Assembly: GCF_000429925.1 (NCBI RefSeq)
Contig: NZ_KE386988.1
Span: 13,783-77,782, forward strand
Origin: Desulfatirhabdium butyrativorans DSM 18734
Lineage (GTDB): Bacteria; Desulfobacterota; Desulfobacteria; Desulfobacterales; Desulfatirhabdiaceae
Reading direction: 5' to 3'
Length of the DNA stretch: 64,000 nucleotides
Shown here: piece after piece, positions 17,287 to 25,493 of the stretch
Numbering within the stretch: position 1 is the first letter of the stretch
Layout: each line of letters begins with the position of its first letter
Notes under the pieces: model-generated
Told to the model about the DNA's origin: nothing
What the model saw: the letters and a program-made list of their open reading frames with translations, nothing else
The model's database searches: none
Position numbers and translations under genes: made by a program

Positions 17287-17366
17287 AAAAAATTGATCGA
17301 CTCCACGCTGCCAAGCCCATTGAAGGGGGAGACACATAGCGTGGCTTTCTTGCCTCCTATAGAGGC
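17287..17366 (-). ncRNA. Candidate tracrRNA of the Cas12b system
   Basis: About 80 nt on the minus strand between cas12b and the array. In order: a 5' hairpin GCCTC-loop-GAGGC (17366-17352), a linker, a 7-bp stem CCACGCT (17344-17338) pairing with AGCGTGG (17309-17303) enclosing a small CCC/GGG hairpin, then immediately the anti-repeat AGTCGATCAA (17302-17293), perfectly complementary to ten bases of the crRNA repeat, and a T6 run (17292-17287). This order (5' hairpin, closing stem, anti-repeat directly after the stem, near-80-nt length) matches the known AacCas12b tracrRNA design. A promoter sits at the right distance. Not experimentally shown. Confidence 0.75.
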
Positions 17367-17372
17367 ACTTTG

Positions 17373-17402
17373 TTTATACCTTGTCAACGACAACAAAGTC
17401 AA
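17373..17402 (-). promoter_or_regulatory. Promoter of the candidate tracrRNA
   Basis: On the minus strand TTGACT (17402-17397), an 18-bp spacer and TATAAA (17378-17373) each match the sigma70 consensus at five of six positions. A start about seven bases downstream, near 17366, would begin exactly at the first hairpin of the tracrRNA candidate. Confidence 0.7.
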
Positions 17403-17469
17403 ACAGCAACGTATTCGTTTACCAGTACGGCTTCTACATGATCATCAGGGTTCTTTTAGAGCCTCTTTG

Positions 17470-20400
17470 TCAACCTTCGACATTGTCGCCCGTTCGGTTG
17501 TCAAGGCTTTTGATGTGTTCTTTCAACATCCGAATAACCCGATATTGAACATCGTTCTGATAGGCAGAGGTCTCTTTCCACTCTCCAATTTCGTTCGATT
17601 CGAGAGGGAAGGCCGAAATGTCCCGCCACAGATACACTTTTTCCTTTGATGTGCCAGCAGTCCTATTTTTCTTTCCTTTTCTGATTTTAGATGCAGCACC
17701 ATCCGCATTTGTTTGAGCAGGTTGTCGAAGCGGCTGCCCCACTTTCACAGCCGCACAGCCTTTTACATAATCCATTTTCGATTCGAAGCTGACCGGATCG
17801 CATGGTACGTACCACCACTTTCCGGGCCAATCGGGATCAGTAAGCGCCCGCAATCCGATGTTGGCCGCAGCGTTGAGATCCGCATGAATACCCTTGGCAG
17901 ACGGAGACTTGGAATCAGCCGAAACAAATATCTCCCCTCCTCTCAAGGGAATACGGACAAACCCAGCTTTCTTCCACTCGGCCGGCGTTTTGGCTTTCCA
18001 CGTTTTATTCAATTCACAGAGGAATCTCTCACGTGCATCGCCTTTGTTCTCGTCATGCTTGGCCTCCGCTTGCTTGACCTGCTTGCGCCAGAACGGTGAC
18101 TGCATGAATTCCCTGACAGAAACATCCTGACAACGGATTCCGGGCGCCCCCGTGCGGGAATCCTGGCGTGACGTGTACCATGCCGAGACTGTACAAAGGT
18201 AAAGGCCGTTGAGCTGGCAGGCTTCAGACAAATATTTATGGACTTTGGAAGCCGACCACGTCATGAGGCGGCGGTTTTCGAGGCGGGTGCGGGTTTCATC
18301 CGGACGATAGTTGGCAAGGTTTTCGATAACGACAGCATGGCATGGGGCAAAACGCGAGTCGTTTATGCGCTGGCGAGGACGTTTTCCACCGTCCCATCCC
18401 TTGCCTCCTTCGCTTCCGATGCCGAGCGCTGCCTCGGCAATTCGGCTGGCAAGTTGCTTGACGCGCTGTTCGCGCAAAAGTTCCAAGGCATCCAGCGTTT
18501 TCTGCCCGAATTGTTCCCCGATTTCATGCCTCGTGCCGTCAGGCCGAAGACGGGTGAAGAATCCGACTTGAACCTTGCGTCGGAACTCGGTAATCGTTGC
18601 AAGTCTGGATAGGGAGAGGCCGCCGACGTTTCGGATGGTCGCATTATTCGCTTGTGTTCCGCTTGGGAGTACCCAGTCTTTGAACCAGCGGAGCAGCTTT
18701 TTCCATCGCTGATCTTCGTCTTCCCAGCGTTCTTTCCAAGCATCACTCAACTCCTTACATGTTATCACATCCCCGGACAGCGTCTTCGCTACATTCCGGA
18801 GTTGTTCCCGATAGACCTGTTGCTTCTTCCGATACGCCACATCCGAAACATTGTCACCATTTTCTTCCGGAGCCTTGTACCCGGCCAATGTGGCAATCCG
18901 ACTGTCCCACAACTGCTTTGCTGCCTCATCCCGCCACCCAGGAGACGAGAACAATTCGTGCCAGAGGGCAAGCGCATCCTGCAACAGATCGATTCGACCA
19001 TTCTCGTCAAGCTTTTCCTGGATGCCGCCCGGTCTGATCTTCACTTCTGAAATAAGGTAATAAGCGATTCTCGCCCGGTTTCCATGTCGTTGTAGGGCGA
19101 GGCGCAAGGTGCGGACTGCAGAGAACATCAGATCATCCACAGCAAGGGATTCCCTGTAATCTTTCGCTTCACCGTCTTCGCGGGATAAATTTTCTGATGA
19201 ATCGGGCGCAGGTATCCAGCCGAGTTCTTTCAAAGCGTCCAGGCGCGCCATCTGTCTTTTTAGAAGGCCCCATCCGGAAGCGATTAGCCGATCGATCAGA
19301 GGTTTCGTGCGGTCAAGTTTGCACTCCATTTGATGCAACGCCCAGATTTCTTCATTGGAAGCCTCTCGGGCATCCTTCTCTTCACCCTGAAGTTTGATGA
19401 GGAACTGACGATCCAGCCTTGCCCAGGGAGCCGGATGGGGGCGGCCGTCCGGCAACGTATCCGCTCCGATGCGCCGATAAATGGTGGTTTTATCAACCTC
19501 GGTTTGTTTGCCTATTCCCTGCTTCTTCACCTTTATATGCAGGTAGAGATCGTGTTCCTTCGGCATATCCCGCCCGACGTTCTGGCAGGCTTCCTTGACC
19601 GTTTCCGTGTTCACAGCCTCCCATACGGCGCATGCAGCGGCGTAACGATGGCCAAGGTCCACGGAAAGCACGCGAAGGCCCGGTAGACGGGGGAGGATGA
19701 GCCGGGCGTGGACTTTCCGGTCCCGATTCGTATCAGCATGTGGCCAGTATTGGGGATTTGTATTCAGCCCGTGTTGTTCGGCATACGCGCACCAGGGGCC
19801 CTGCGGCTGCAACTTAACCGAGAATGTCACCAGCCAACGGATGTGTTCAATCATACCGCACATCCGGAGATTACGTTCTTGTTCGGATAAACGAGGGTTG
19901 TCCCTTACTACGGCAATGGCTTCCAACTGCTGCCTGGGTGCCTGCAAACGGCCATTCCAGTCTGCCTGTTCAAAGAGCCCAGTGATATTCACCATATCGC
20001 TCTTGGTCACATTTGAAGCAGCTCGCCCCAATCTGTCCGCGCGGGTGACCGCGGAAGCCGCATCATTTCTATGGTTGTTTCCAAGGGCCAAATCTCGTGT
20101 CAATCTCTTGGATTGCCAGCACAGCGGAACTGGCTTTATCTCGCTCCCGGTCCAAAGTGTCAGGCAAAGTCCACGATAAAAGGGTGCTTGAACGTTCTTG
20201 TGAACATCATAATTGATTTTCCATCGAGATTTTCCAAAATCACAGAAAACCGGATGCAACAATTCATCCGGGTGGCGGTATGCAGGCACCTTGAATTGCC
20301 TCTTCTTGAATTCCGCTTCAATTGCAAGAGAATAGTCAATCAGCGGTTGAAAGTCGGGCTCATTTGTAGCTTCTCCGTCCTTGTGCCAAACACATAAGGC

Positions 20401-21939
20401 GTCGTCTTCAGCAAGGGCTTCGAATAGCTGGATGTCGCCAAACTTGTCGATTTCGGAATCGTCCTGCAGCGCCCGTGCTGCGGCAATTCGATCTTCAGTT
20501 GATTTGCAGTCCGACTTGCTCCAAGCGGCGACCACTTCTTTCCATCCATCCACAGCCCGCCTACGGATCCGGTAGGGCTCTACAGCACCTGACGTTACCG
20601 AACGTTCCTTGCAGAACGAATCCAGCCATTCCCTGGCCCTAGCCGGGACATTGGCAATTCTTTTGGCATCTTCCTCAAATTTATGGCGTTCCGCCTCGGC
20701 ACGCTTTATCCACTTATGAGCCAGCGAAATACGACGCGCCGCGTGGTCAAGCATGACTGCGAAAATGTAATGCCTCGCTGTACCCCATTTGTAATCGACG
20801 TCATATTTTGAATAATCAGCAACTGAAACGGGTTGACCATCCTTATCGACTCGATAGGTGAACCCACAAACAGACTCCACGTCATTAAGGATGGCGTCGG
20901 AGTATGGTCGTTGCCCCTTCGATCCGATTTTAGATTTACAGCTTTCCGCACGCGTATTTGCCTTCTTCTTGAGATCGTCAAGGTGCGATTTGTTCAGTGA
21001 CGTATTCTGTCGAAGCAGTTCATGAACTGGATTGGGCGTATGACCAGTGTAGCTGCTCAGCCCAATTATCCAGTCAAGTCCATTTGTTGCTTTGGATTCC
21101 TTGGTATCGAAATGCTGCCGGAGTTCACTCACGAGGTCATCTACTGTAGATGATCCACCCTGGCTGGCATTGTCAGCCCACGCCGCGATTTTTCCATAGA
21201 TGTCGGACATGCGGCAGAAGTCGGCTCCTTCACTGGTACCGTATCGGCTGCTGAGCCATTGCCCTGCCTTCTGGACGAGATCCTTCGCTTTGTCCTCTTG
21301 CTCTGTCTCGGAAGATTTATCTTCGGGGTCTTTCATCGGGGTTAGATAGGCATCACGACTTCCGAAAAAGCGTTCCAGCATATCCCATGCTTCCTCGCGT
21401 GTGAGTGAGGAACCTACTGATTTGACCGCCTCATCAAACACCTTGCTCCGGTTGACCCAAACGGCGTCGTCACGGATGGCAGCCGAAAGAGATGCAGAGC
21501 AATCCCTCTTCCAATCGTCAATCTCGCTTTTCGCAACTTTCCTGCTTTGGAGGATTTCTTCAAGCGCCGATACAACGTTGTCGTTCCGATCTTTTGCAGG
21601 CTCATCACCGGATGCAACGATGTAACTCGACGGAGCCCCAAGCTTCGACTCCACCGAAAGCCATGACAGGGCTAACAGAATACGCCGCGCCTTGCGCTCC
21701 TCTGGTGTAGGATCACGGTCAGGTTTCCCTTTCCCACCCTTGACTTTTGTATCCGCCAGCGTATGGTCCAACCCTCCGCGCAACGTGAGCAGCCAATCGC
21801 CGAACACTTTGGCCCCTTTATTGACTGCCTCATGGGTATGCCAAAGCGCCTCACGCCATGAAAGATCACTCGGGTCAGCTCCACGGAGTCGAAGTGTGTA
21901 GGCTCGCTGGGTGACGGGTGGATTATTGGATAGCGGCAT
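17470..21939 (-). CDS. cas12b: Cas12b (C2c1)-like type V-B CRISPR effector nuclease
   Basis: A 1489-residue RNA-guided DNA endonuclease candidate. The N-terminus resembles Cas12b (LWHTHEAVNKGAKVFGDWL). RuvC-I is RVLSVDLGHRYAAA with D761, RuvC-II is VVIENLANYRPDE with E1206, and RuvC-III is GIHADLNAAANIGLRAL with D1354, so the catalytic triad is intact. The segment SRQDSRTGAPGIRCQ before RuvC-III and ENRRLMTWSASKV after RuvC-II are close to those of Alicyclobacillus Cas12b. There is no HNH domain. It is larger than usual for the family (about 1100-1300), with extra length before RuvC-I and between RuvC-I and RuvC-II. A GGGAGGGG site precedes the ATG. A tracrRNA candidate and array lie downstream; no cas1, cas2 or cas4 is nearby, so new spacers would need adaptation proteins from elsewhere. 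Confidence 0.95.
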   Translation of the reverse strand: MPLSNNPPVTQRAYTLRLRGADPSDLSWREALWHTHEAVNKGAKVFGDWLLTLRGGLDHTLADTKVKGGKGKPDRDPTPEERKARRILLALSWLSVESKLGAPSSYIVASGDEPAKDRNDNVVSALEEILQSRKVAKSEIDDWKRDCSASLSAAIRDDAVWVNRSKVFDEAVKSVGSSLTREEAWDMLERFFGSRDAYLTPMKDPEDKSSETEQEDKAKDLVQKAGQWLSSRYGTSEGADFCRMSDIYGKIAAWADNASQGGSSTVDDLVSELRQHFDTKESKATNGLDWIIGLSSYTGHTPNPVHELLRQNTSLNKSHLDDLKKKANTRAESCKSKIGSKGQRPYSDAILNDVESVCGFTYRVDKDGQPVSVADYSKYDVDYKWGTARHYIFAVMLDHAARRISLAHKWIKRAEAERHKFEEDAKRIANVPARAREWLDSFCKERSVTSGAVEPYRIRRRAVDGWKEVVAAWSKSDCKSTEDRIAAARALQDDSEIDKFGDIQLFEALAEDDALCVWHKDGEATNEPDFQPLIDYSLAIEAEFKKRQFKVPAYRHPDELLHPVFCDFGKSRWKINYDVHKNVQAPFYRGLCLTLWTGSEIKPVPLCWQSKRLTRDLALGNNHRNDAASAVTRADRLGRAASNVTKSDMVNITGLFEQADWNGRLQAPRQQLEAIAVVRDNPRLSEQERNLRMCGMIEHIRWLVTFSVKLQPQGPWCAYAEQHGLNTNPQYWPHADTNRDRKVHARLILPRLPGLRVLSVDLGHRYAAACAVWEAVNTETVKEACQNVGRDMPKEHDLYLHIKVKKQGIGKQTEVDKTTIYRRIGADTLPDGRPHPAPWARLDRQFLIKLQGEEKDAREASNEEIWALHQMECKLDRTKPLIDRLIASGWGLLKRQMARLDALKELGWIPAPDSSENLSREDGEAKDYRESLAVDDLMFSAVRTLRLALQRHGNRARIAYYLISEVKIRPGGIQEKLDENGRIDLLQDALALWHELFSSPGWRDEAAKQLWDSRIATLAGYKAPEENGDNVSDVAYRKKQQVYREQLRNVAKTLSGDVITCKELSDAWKERWEDEDQRWKKLLRWFKDWVLPSGTQANNATIRNVGGLSLSRLATITEFRRKVQVGFFTRLRPDGTRHEIGEQFGQKTLDALELLREQRVKQLASRIAEAALGIGSEGGKGWDGGKRPRQRINDSRFAPCHAVVIENLANYRPDETRTRLENRRLMTWSASKVHKYLSEACQLNGLYLCTVSAWYTSRQDSRTGAPGIRCQDVSVREFMQSPFWRKQVKQAEAKHDENKGDARERFLCELNKTWKAKTPAEWKKAGFVRIPLRGGEIFVSADSKSPSAKGIHADLNAAANIGLRALTDPDWPGKWWYVPCDPVSFESKMDYVKGCAAVKVGQPLRQPAQTNADGAASKIRKGKKNRTAGTSKEKVYLWRDISAFPLESNEIGEWKETSAYQNDVQYRVIRMLKEHIKSLDNRTGDNVEG

Positions 21940-22305
21940 CTGTCCCCTCCCGCAATTTTCATATGCCTTTTTGACGATGTGTGATTTACAATCTCTCGGA
22001 ATGATTCCCCGTTGTCCATATAATCAACCGATTGAAATTCGACAAATCCATTGAATCGTCACTCATGGTTATGGTATAAATGCCGGATCGCTCATGGCTT
22101 ATACTGTTTTCTCGGAAAAATACGCGAGGGAAAAATGGGAATCAGAGTCTTTTCGCGATACGCCGCGAAAATCGATTGGGGGTGCCTTCGATGTTCTTCG
22201 TTCCTTGCTTTCCGGTATGGATAAGCACCCGCTTGAAACAGCAAAGAACCATGCTCGAAAAGTCAGCAATTCTTTCGGTATTGTTAATGCTGATTCAAAT
22301 AGCTA
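21940..22305. other. Intergenic region upstream of cas12b; possible gene remnant
   Basis: This 366-bp gap must hold the cas12b promoter, but I see no clear -35/-10 pair. On the plus strand a 93-codon open frame (22094-22375, starting MAYTVFSEKYAREKW) has protein-like composition up to about residue 75, then overlaps the 3' end of the opposite-strand ATPase gene. It has no clear ribosome-binding site. It may be a truncated gene or chance. Confidence 0.3.
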
Positions 22306-23670
22306 TCATGGTTCTCCCCCTGACGGCCCCGATGCATGTCCACCGATTAGCCATTCAATGACATCCACCACCTGAATCTCCATCCCCTCATGCCGGATGA
22401 CCTCTCCCGGCCCTTTGGACAAAATAAGAAGTCTGGCATCATGGGCATATGGAATGTCTACCGCTGCCTTGAAGAGCGCCCTGATCTCCCGATTGCGTGT
22501 TTTAGGTTTGATCATCTCCTGGCAGACCTGCATCAACAGATGGATCTGCCCATCCTTCAATGCAATACAATCCACCTCCAGGCCTTTGCTCGTCTTGCCG
22601 TAGTACAACTCCCATCCCTGACGAAGGAGTTCGTTGATCACAACGGTCTCCAGCAGTTTTCCGCTGTCTCGATGGCAAAAACCGCGCGAAAGGGCAGAAA
22701 GTCCCGTATCCACGGCATGAATCTTTTTAGGGTTTGCCGCTTGTCGCCGCTGGGACCAATCGAAAAGCGGCAGGCGATTGATCAGAAAGGCCCCTTCCAG
22801 GTACTCCACATAGCTGTTCAGCAGATGATACGAGCTGCCGAAGCTCCCCTTGAGAGAGTTCAGCGACAGGATAGTGGCGGTGTTTGCCAGTAAATATCTT
22901 GAAAGGTTCAGGAGGGATTCCACACTGTCCAGCCGGTGGCGTGCTGCCACATCCCTGAGCAGTATCGAATCGAAGTATGCACGAAGCTCCAGCCTCTTTA
23001 CTTCGGGATCTTCAATTCTGGCGACTCTGGGAAAGGCGCCCCAGGCAAGATAATCGTCAAAGGCGCCGGCGATTTCAATTCGCAACCGGATTATATCCAG
23101 CGGTGAGCTTACGGATATGCCACGAAATGTAAGGAACTCGGCAAATGAGAGGGGATGCACGGTTAAAGTCAGATAGCGTCCGCTCAGGACCGTGCCGATT
23201 TCCCTTCCCAGAAGATGGGCATTGGAACCGGTGACATAGAGCCGCGACCGGTGCAGTTCATATTCCGTGAGCAGCCATTTGTCAAATCCCGAAATATTCT
23301 GCACTTCATCCAAGAAGATATGCGGCGGGCCAACCGGGCGAAAATGACGTTGGTGCAGTTCGCGGATGCGAGTCAGAAGCGTTGGTGTAAGGTCACCCAT
23401 GAATCGGGGATCTTCCATGTTGAGGAAGAGAATGTCGCTTTTTGGCACACCATCAGCCAGCAGATAACGGACAGCATTGCGCAGGATGGTAGATTTGCCG
23501 CAACGCCGCACTCCCTGAAGCACAACAATCTCACCTGTTGCGCTCAGGGCGCGCAACCGATTTTCGTAAAACGGACGGGATACCGTCTCAGGCTCAGGAC
23601 GGTCCCAGTCATTCCAATCCGTCAAAGCCTGAAGGATTTCATGGTCCAATACACCTGAATCGGTTCTCAT
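22306..23670 (-). CDS. AAA+ ATPase with DUF4143 domain
   Basis: A 454-residue protein of the widespread AAA_14/DUF4143 family. It shows Walker A GVRRCGKST near residue 58, Walker B-like HIFLDEVQN, an sensor-like YVTGSNAHLL, then the C-terminal DUF4143 region with LETVVINELLRQG and EVDCIAL, which resembles a PD-(D/E)XK nuclease core. Cellular role of the family is poorly known; members occur in genomic islands and beside toxin-antitoxin and defence genes. It is the nearest upstream neighbour of cas12b, on the same strand but about 370 bp away. I see no evidence that it works with the CRISPR system. Confidence 0.85.
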   Translation of the reverse strand: MRTDSGVLDHEILQALTDWNDWDRPEPETVSRPFYENRLRALSATGEIVVLQGVRRCGKSTILRNAVRYLLADGVPKSDILFLNMEDPRFMGDLTPTLLTRIRELHQRHFRPVGPPHIFLDEVQNISGFDKWLLTEYELHRSRLYVTGSNAHLLGREIGTVLSGRYLTLTVHPLSFAEFLTFRGISVSSPLDIIRLRIEIAGAFDDYLAWGAFPRVARIEDPEVKRLELRAYFDSILLRDVAARHRLDSVESLLNLSRYLLANTATILSLNSLKGSFGSSYHLLNSYVEYLEGAFLINRLPLFDWSQRRQAANPKKIHAVDTGLSALSRGFCHRDSGKLLETVVINELLRQGWELYYGKTSKGLEVDCIALKDGQIHLLMQVCQEMIKPKTRNREIRALFKAAVDIPYAHDARLLILSKGPGEVIRHEGMEIQVVDVIEWLIGGHASGPSGGEP

Positions 23671-23777
23671 AGTGACTGATAATTACACCATATCGGTTGA
23701 CATGACAATCGATATCTTTATGCGTGTGATATTGAGGCAAAGCTTACCATAAGGCTTGCCTTCACAAGATCGCCTGT

Positions 23778-24035
23778 TCAATCAATCACGATGCAGGGTT
23801 TCTCGCATTCAAGGGATGTTTCGGAGAGGACTTCGGCAATCCTGAGAATGGCATTCATGGGGGCCCGGATTTCATGGCTCATGCGGGCCAGAAAATCGCT
23901 CTTGTGCCGATTTGCCTTATCCGCCGCATCCTTGTCACTCCAGAATCGCTGGGCCTGAATGGCGACCTTCACGAAGGCGGATTGAAAATACGTCTTCCAG
24001 CAGGCTTCCCGGACAAACCGGATGGACATGAACAA
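23778..24035 (-). pseudogene. Histidine kinase remnant (HisKA H-box only)
   Basis: An 85-codon frame containing the dimerisation/phosphoacceptor helix FLARMSHEIRAPMNAI of a hybrid-type sensor histidine kinase, followed by a stop. No sensor domain precedes it and no HATPase domain follows. It is therefore an isolated fragment, possibly what remains of a kinase that once partnered the response regulator at 24655. Confidence 0.6.
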
Positions 24036-24078
24036 GTCAATAGAGCAGGATCAACCAAAGGGTTTTCTTCATGGACGT

Positions 24079-24639
24079 TCAATTTCCCTTATAGACGATT
24101 CGTTCATCGAGCGGAGTTCGGACAAAATTTTCGGGAAATGCGCCCGATACGGGATCAGCGCCCTTACGGGCTTCAAGGCATGGAGACGGATCGGTGACGA
24201 GCGGGTTTTTCCGGATATCGATTCCCGATACGGGTGCGCTGAATTCCAGAGCGATCTGGTTCGGGTCGAAGGTATAAATGGAATGAATGAAATGGTGATC
24301 GATCGGCTCGGAAACCCAGAAGCCTGCGGCATCCAGCCGATCCCGAAGCTCCCACAGTTCTTCCTCGTTCTCCACACCGATCGATACATGATCGAAAACG
24401 AAAGGCCCTTTCACCGGCACGCCGGGATCCTTGGGTTTGGCGGGCAGGACATCGGGCCATTCGAAAAAGGCGATCATGTCGGTTGCGGAGACTTCGAAAA
24501 AATAATGGCGGTATCCGGGCCTGCCGAGACACGCCACCAGCCGCAAACCGATTAAATCCCGCCAGAAGCGGATGGTCATATCCATGTCGGATGTGGCCAT
24601 CGCCAGGTGATGGATGCCGGTGGTTTGAATGCTTCGCAT
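24079..24639 (-). CDS. VOC (glyoxalase/bleomycin-resistance) family protein
   Basis: A 186-residue protein with the VOC fold pattern: GIHHLAMATSDMDMTIRFWRDLIGLRLV at the N-terminus and FDHVSIGVENEEELWELRDRLDAAGF in the second half. His residues at the start of each module and a Glu (IALEFSAP) fit a metal site. The substrate is unknown. It lies 15 bases after the response regulator and may be cotranscribed with it. Confidence 0.8.
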   Translation of the reverse strand: MRSIQTTGIHHLAMATSDMDMTIRFWRDLIGLRLVACLGRPGYRHYFFEVSATDMIAFFEWPDVLPAKPKDPGVPVKGPFVFDHVSIGVENEEELWELRDRLDAAGFWVSEPIDHHFIHSIYTFDPNQIALEFSAPVSGIDIRKNPLVTDPSPCLEARKGADPVSGAFPENFVRTPLDERIVYKGN

Positions 24640-24654
24640 GGCGGAAAGAGACCG

Positions 24655-25005
24655 TTATCCGATTGCCTGTTTGACAATGCCAAGCAGCTTGTCGCGATCG
24701 AAGGGTTTGTGGATGTAGGCGATGGCATCCTTCACCGCGTGCTGCCCGGCAAGCCCCGTAATCACGATGATCGGAATCTTGCGAAGCTCCGCATCTTTGG
24801 TAAGCTTCCGATAAAACCGGCTTCCCCACTCGTTGGGCATTTCCAGATCGAGCGTGATCAGATCGGGCCTTTCCCGCTGCACCACTTCCATGGCCTGGAG
24901 CCCGTCCGATGCCGTGCAGGTTTCGTATCCATTGTCCTGAAACAGCGTTTCCAGGTATGAAACAATGATCGGATCATCGTCGATGACCATGATTTTTTTC
25001 GGCAT
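24655..25005 (-). CDS. Single-domain response regulator (CheY-like)
   Basis: A 116-residue receiver domain with no output domain. Conserved residues are the acidic DDDP near residue 8, the phosphoacceptor Asp in LITLDLEMP near residue 54, Thr in VITG near residue 83, and Lys in HKPF near residue 101. An AGGAGG site precedes the ATG. It lies 95 bases downstream of tmcA on the same strand. Response-regulator genes beside tmc are also known in Desulfovibrio, so a regulatory link is plausible. Confidence 0.88.
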   Translation of the reverse strand: MPKKIMVIDDDPIIVSYLETLFQDNGYETCTASDGLQAMEVVQRERPDLITLDLEMPNEWGSRFYRKLTKDAELRKIPIIVITGLAGQHAVKDAIAYIHKPFDRDKLLGIVKQAIG

Positions 25006-25100
25006 GATGCGCCTCCTGATCTCGCCAACTCCCTATGCGGGATTCGTTTCAACCCGGGATGGGATTTCCGGATTCGGATGGCTTTCCAGTTACCCAAATA

Positions 25101-25481
25101 TCATTTCACATGGCATTGCCCGCACATGATAGGACCTTTGCCGCTTTTCTCGTGACAACCTTTGCAATTGAGATGAAAAGCCTTGGTAAGTCCCGGCTGG
25201 GCGCCCTTGTCCTTCAGGCCGTGGCAATCGGAGCACCTGCGGTCTTCGGATGTCTCGTTCTCCACTTTTTTCCCGTCCTTGTACACATGATGGCACTCCC
25301 CGCAATCCTCGATCTTTGCAGCCTCGTTGTGCTGCTCGTGTTGAAACACGGCCGCCGGTCTTTGCGGATTGGGAAAGACCTTGTTGTCCACATGGGTCAT
25401 GTTCTCCTGAGAAAAACCCACAACGACCCAGCAAAGGAACCCCTCAACGGCGGCAAGCCCGTAACCGATCCTTCGATTCAT
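25101..25481 (-). CDS. tmcA: TmcA, tetraheme cytochrome c3
   Basis: A 126-residue periplasmic cytochrome with an N-terminal hydrophobic export segment and four CXXCH heme motifs: CGECH, CSDCH, CKGCH and CGQCH. Extra His residues (FQHEQH, ECHH) fit bis-His ligation as in class III cytochromes c3. Together with the three upstream genes it makes up a Tmc complex, which moves electrons from periplasmic cytochromes across the membrane in sulfate reducers. An AAAGGAGG site precedes the start, 12 bases after tmcB. Confidence 0.85.
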   Translation of the reverse strand: MNRRIGYGLAAVEGFLCWVVVGFSQENMTHVDNKVFPNPQRPAAVFQHEQHNEAAKIEDCGECHHVYKDGKKVENETSEDRRCSDCHGLKDKGAQPGLTKAFHLNCKGCHEKSGKGPIMCGQCHVK

Positions 25482-25493
25482 GGCGTTCCTCCT

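Noticed and set aside
22094-22375. 93-residue plus-strand open frame between cas12b and the DUF4143 gene as an anti-CRISPR or accessory gene
   Set aside because: No ribosome-binding site, its 3' part overlaps a real gene on the other strand, and there is no known similarity; kept only as a possible remnant.
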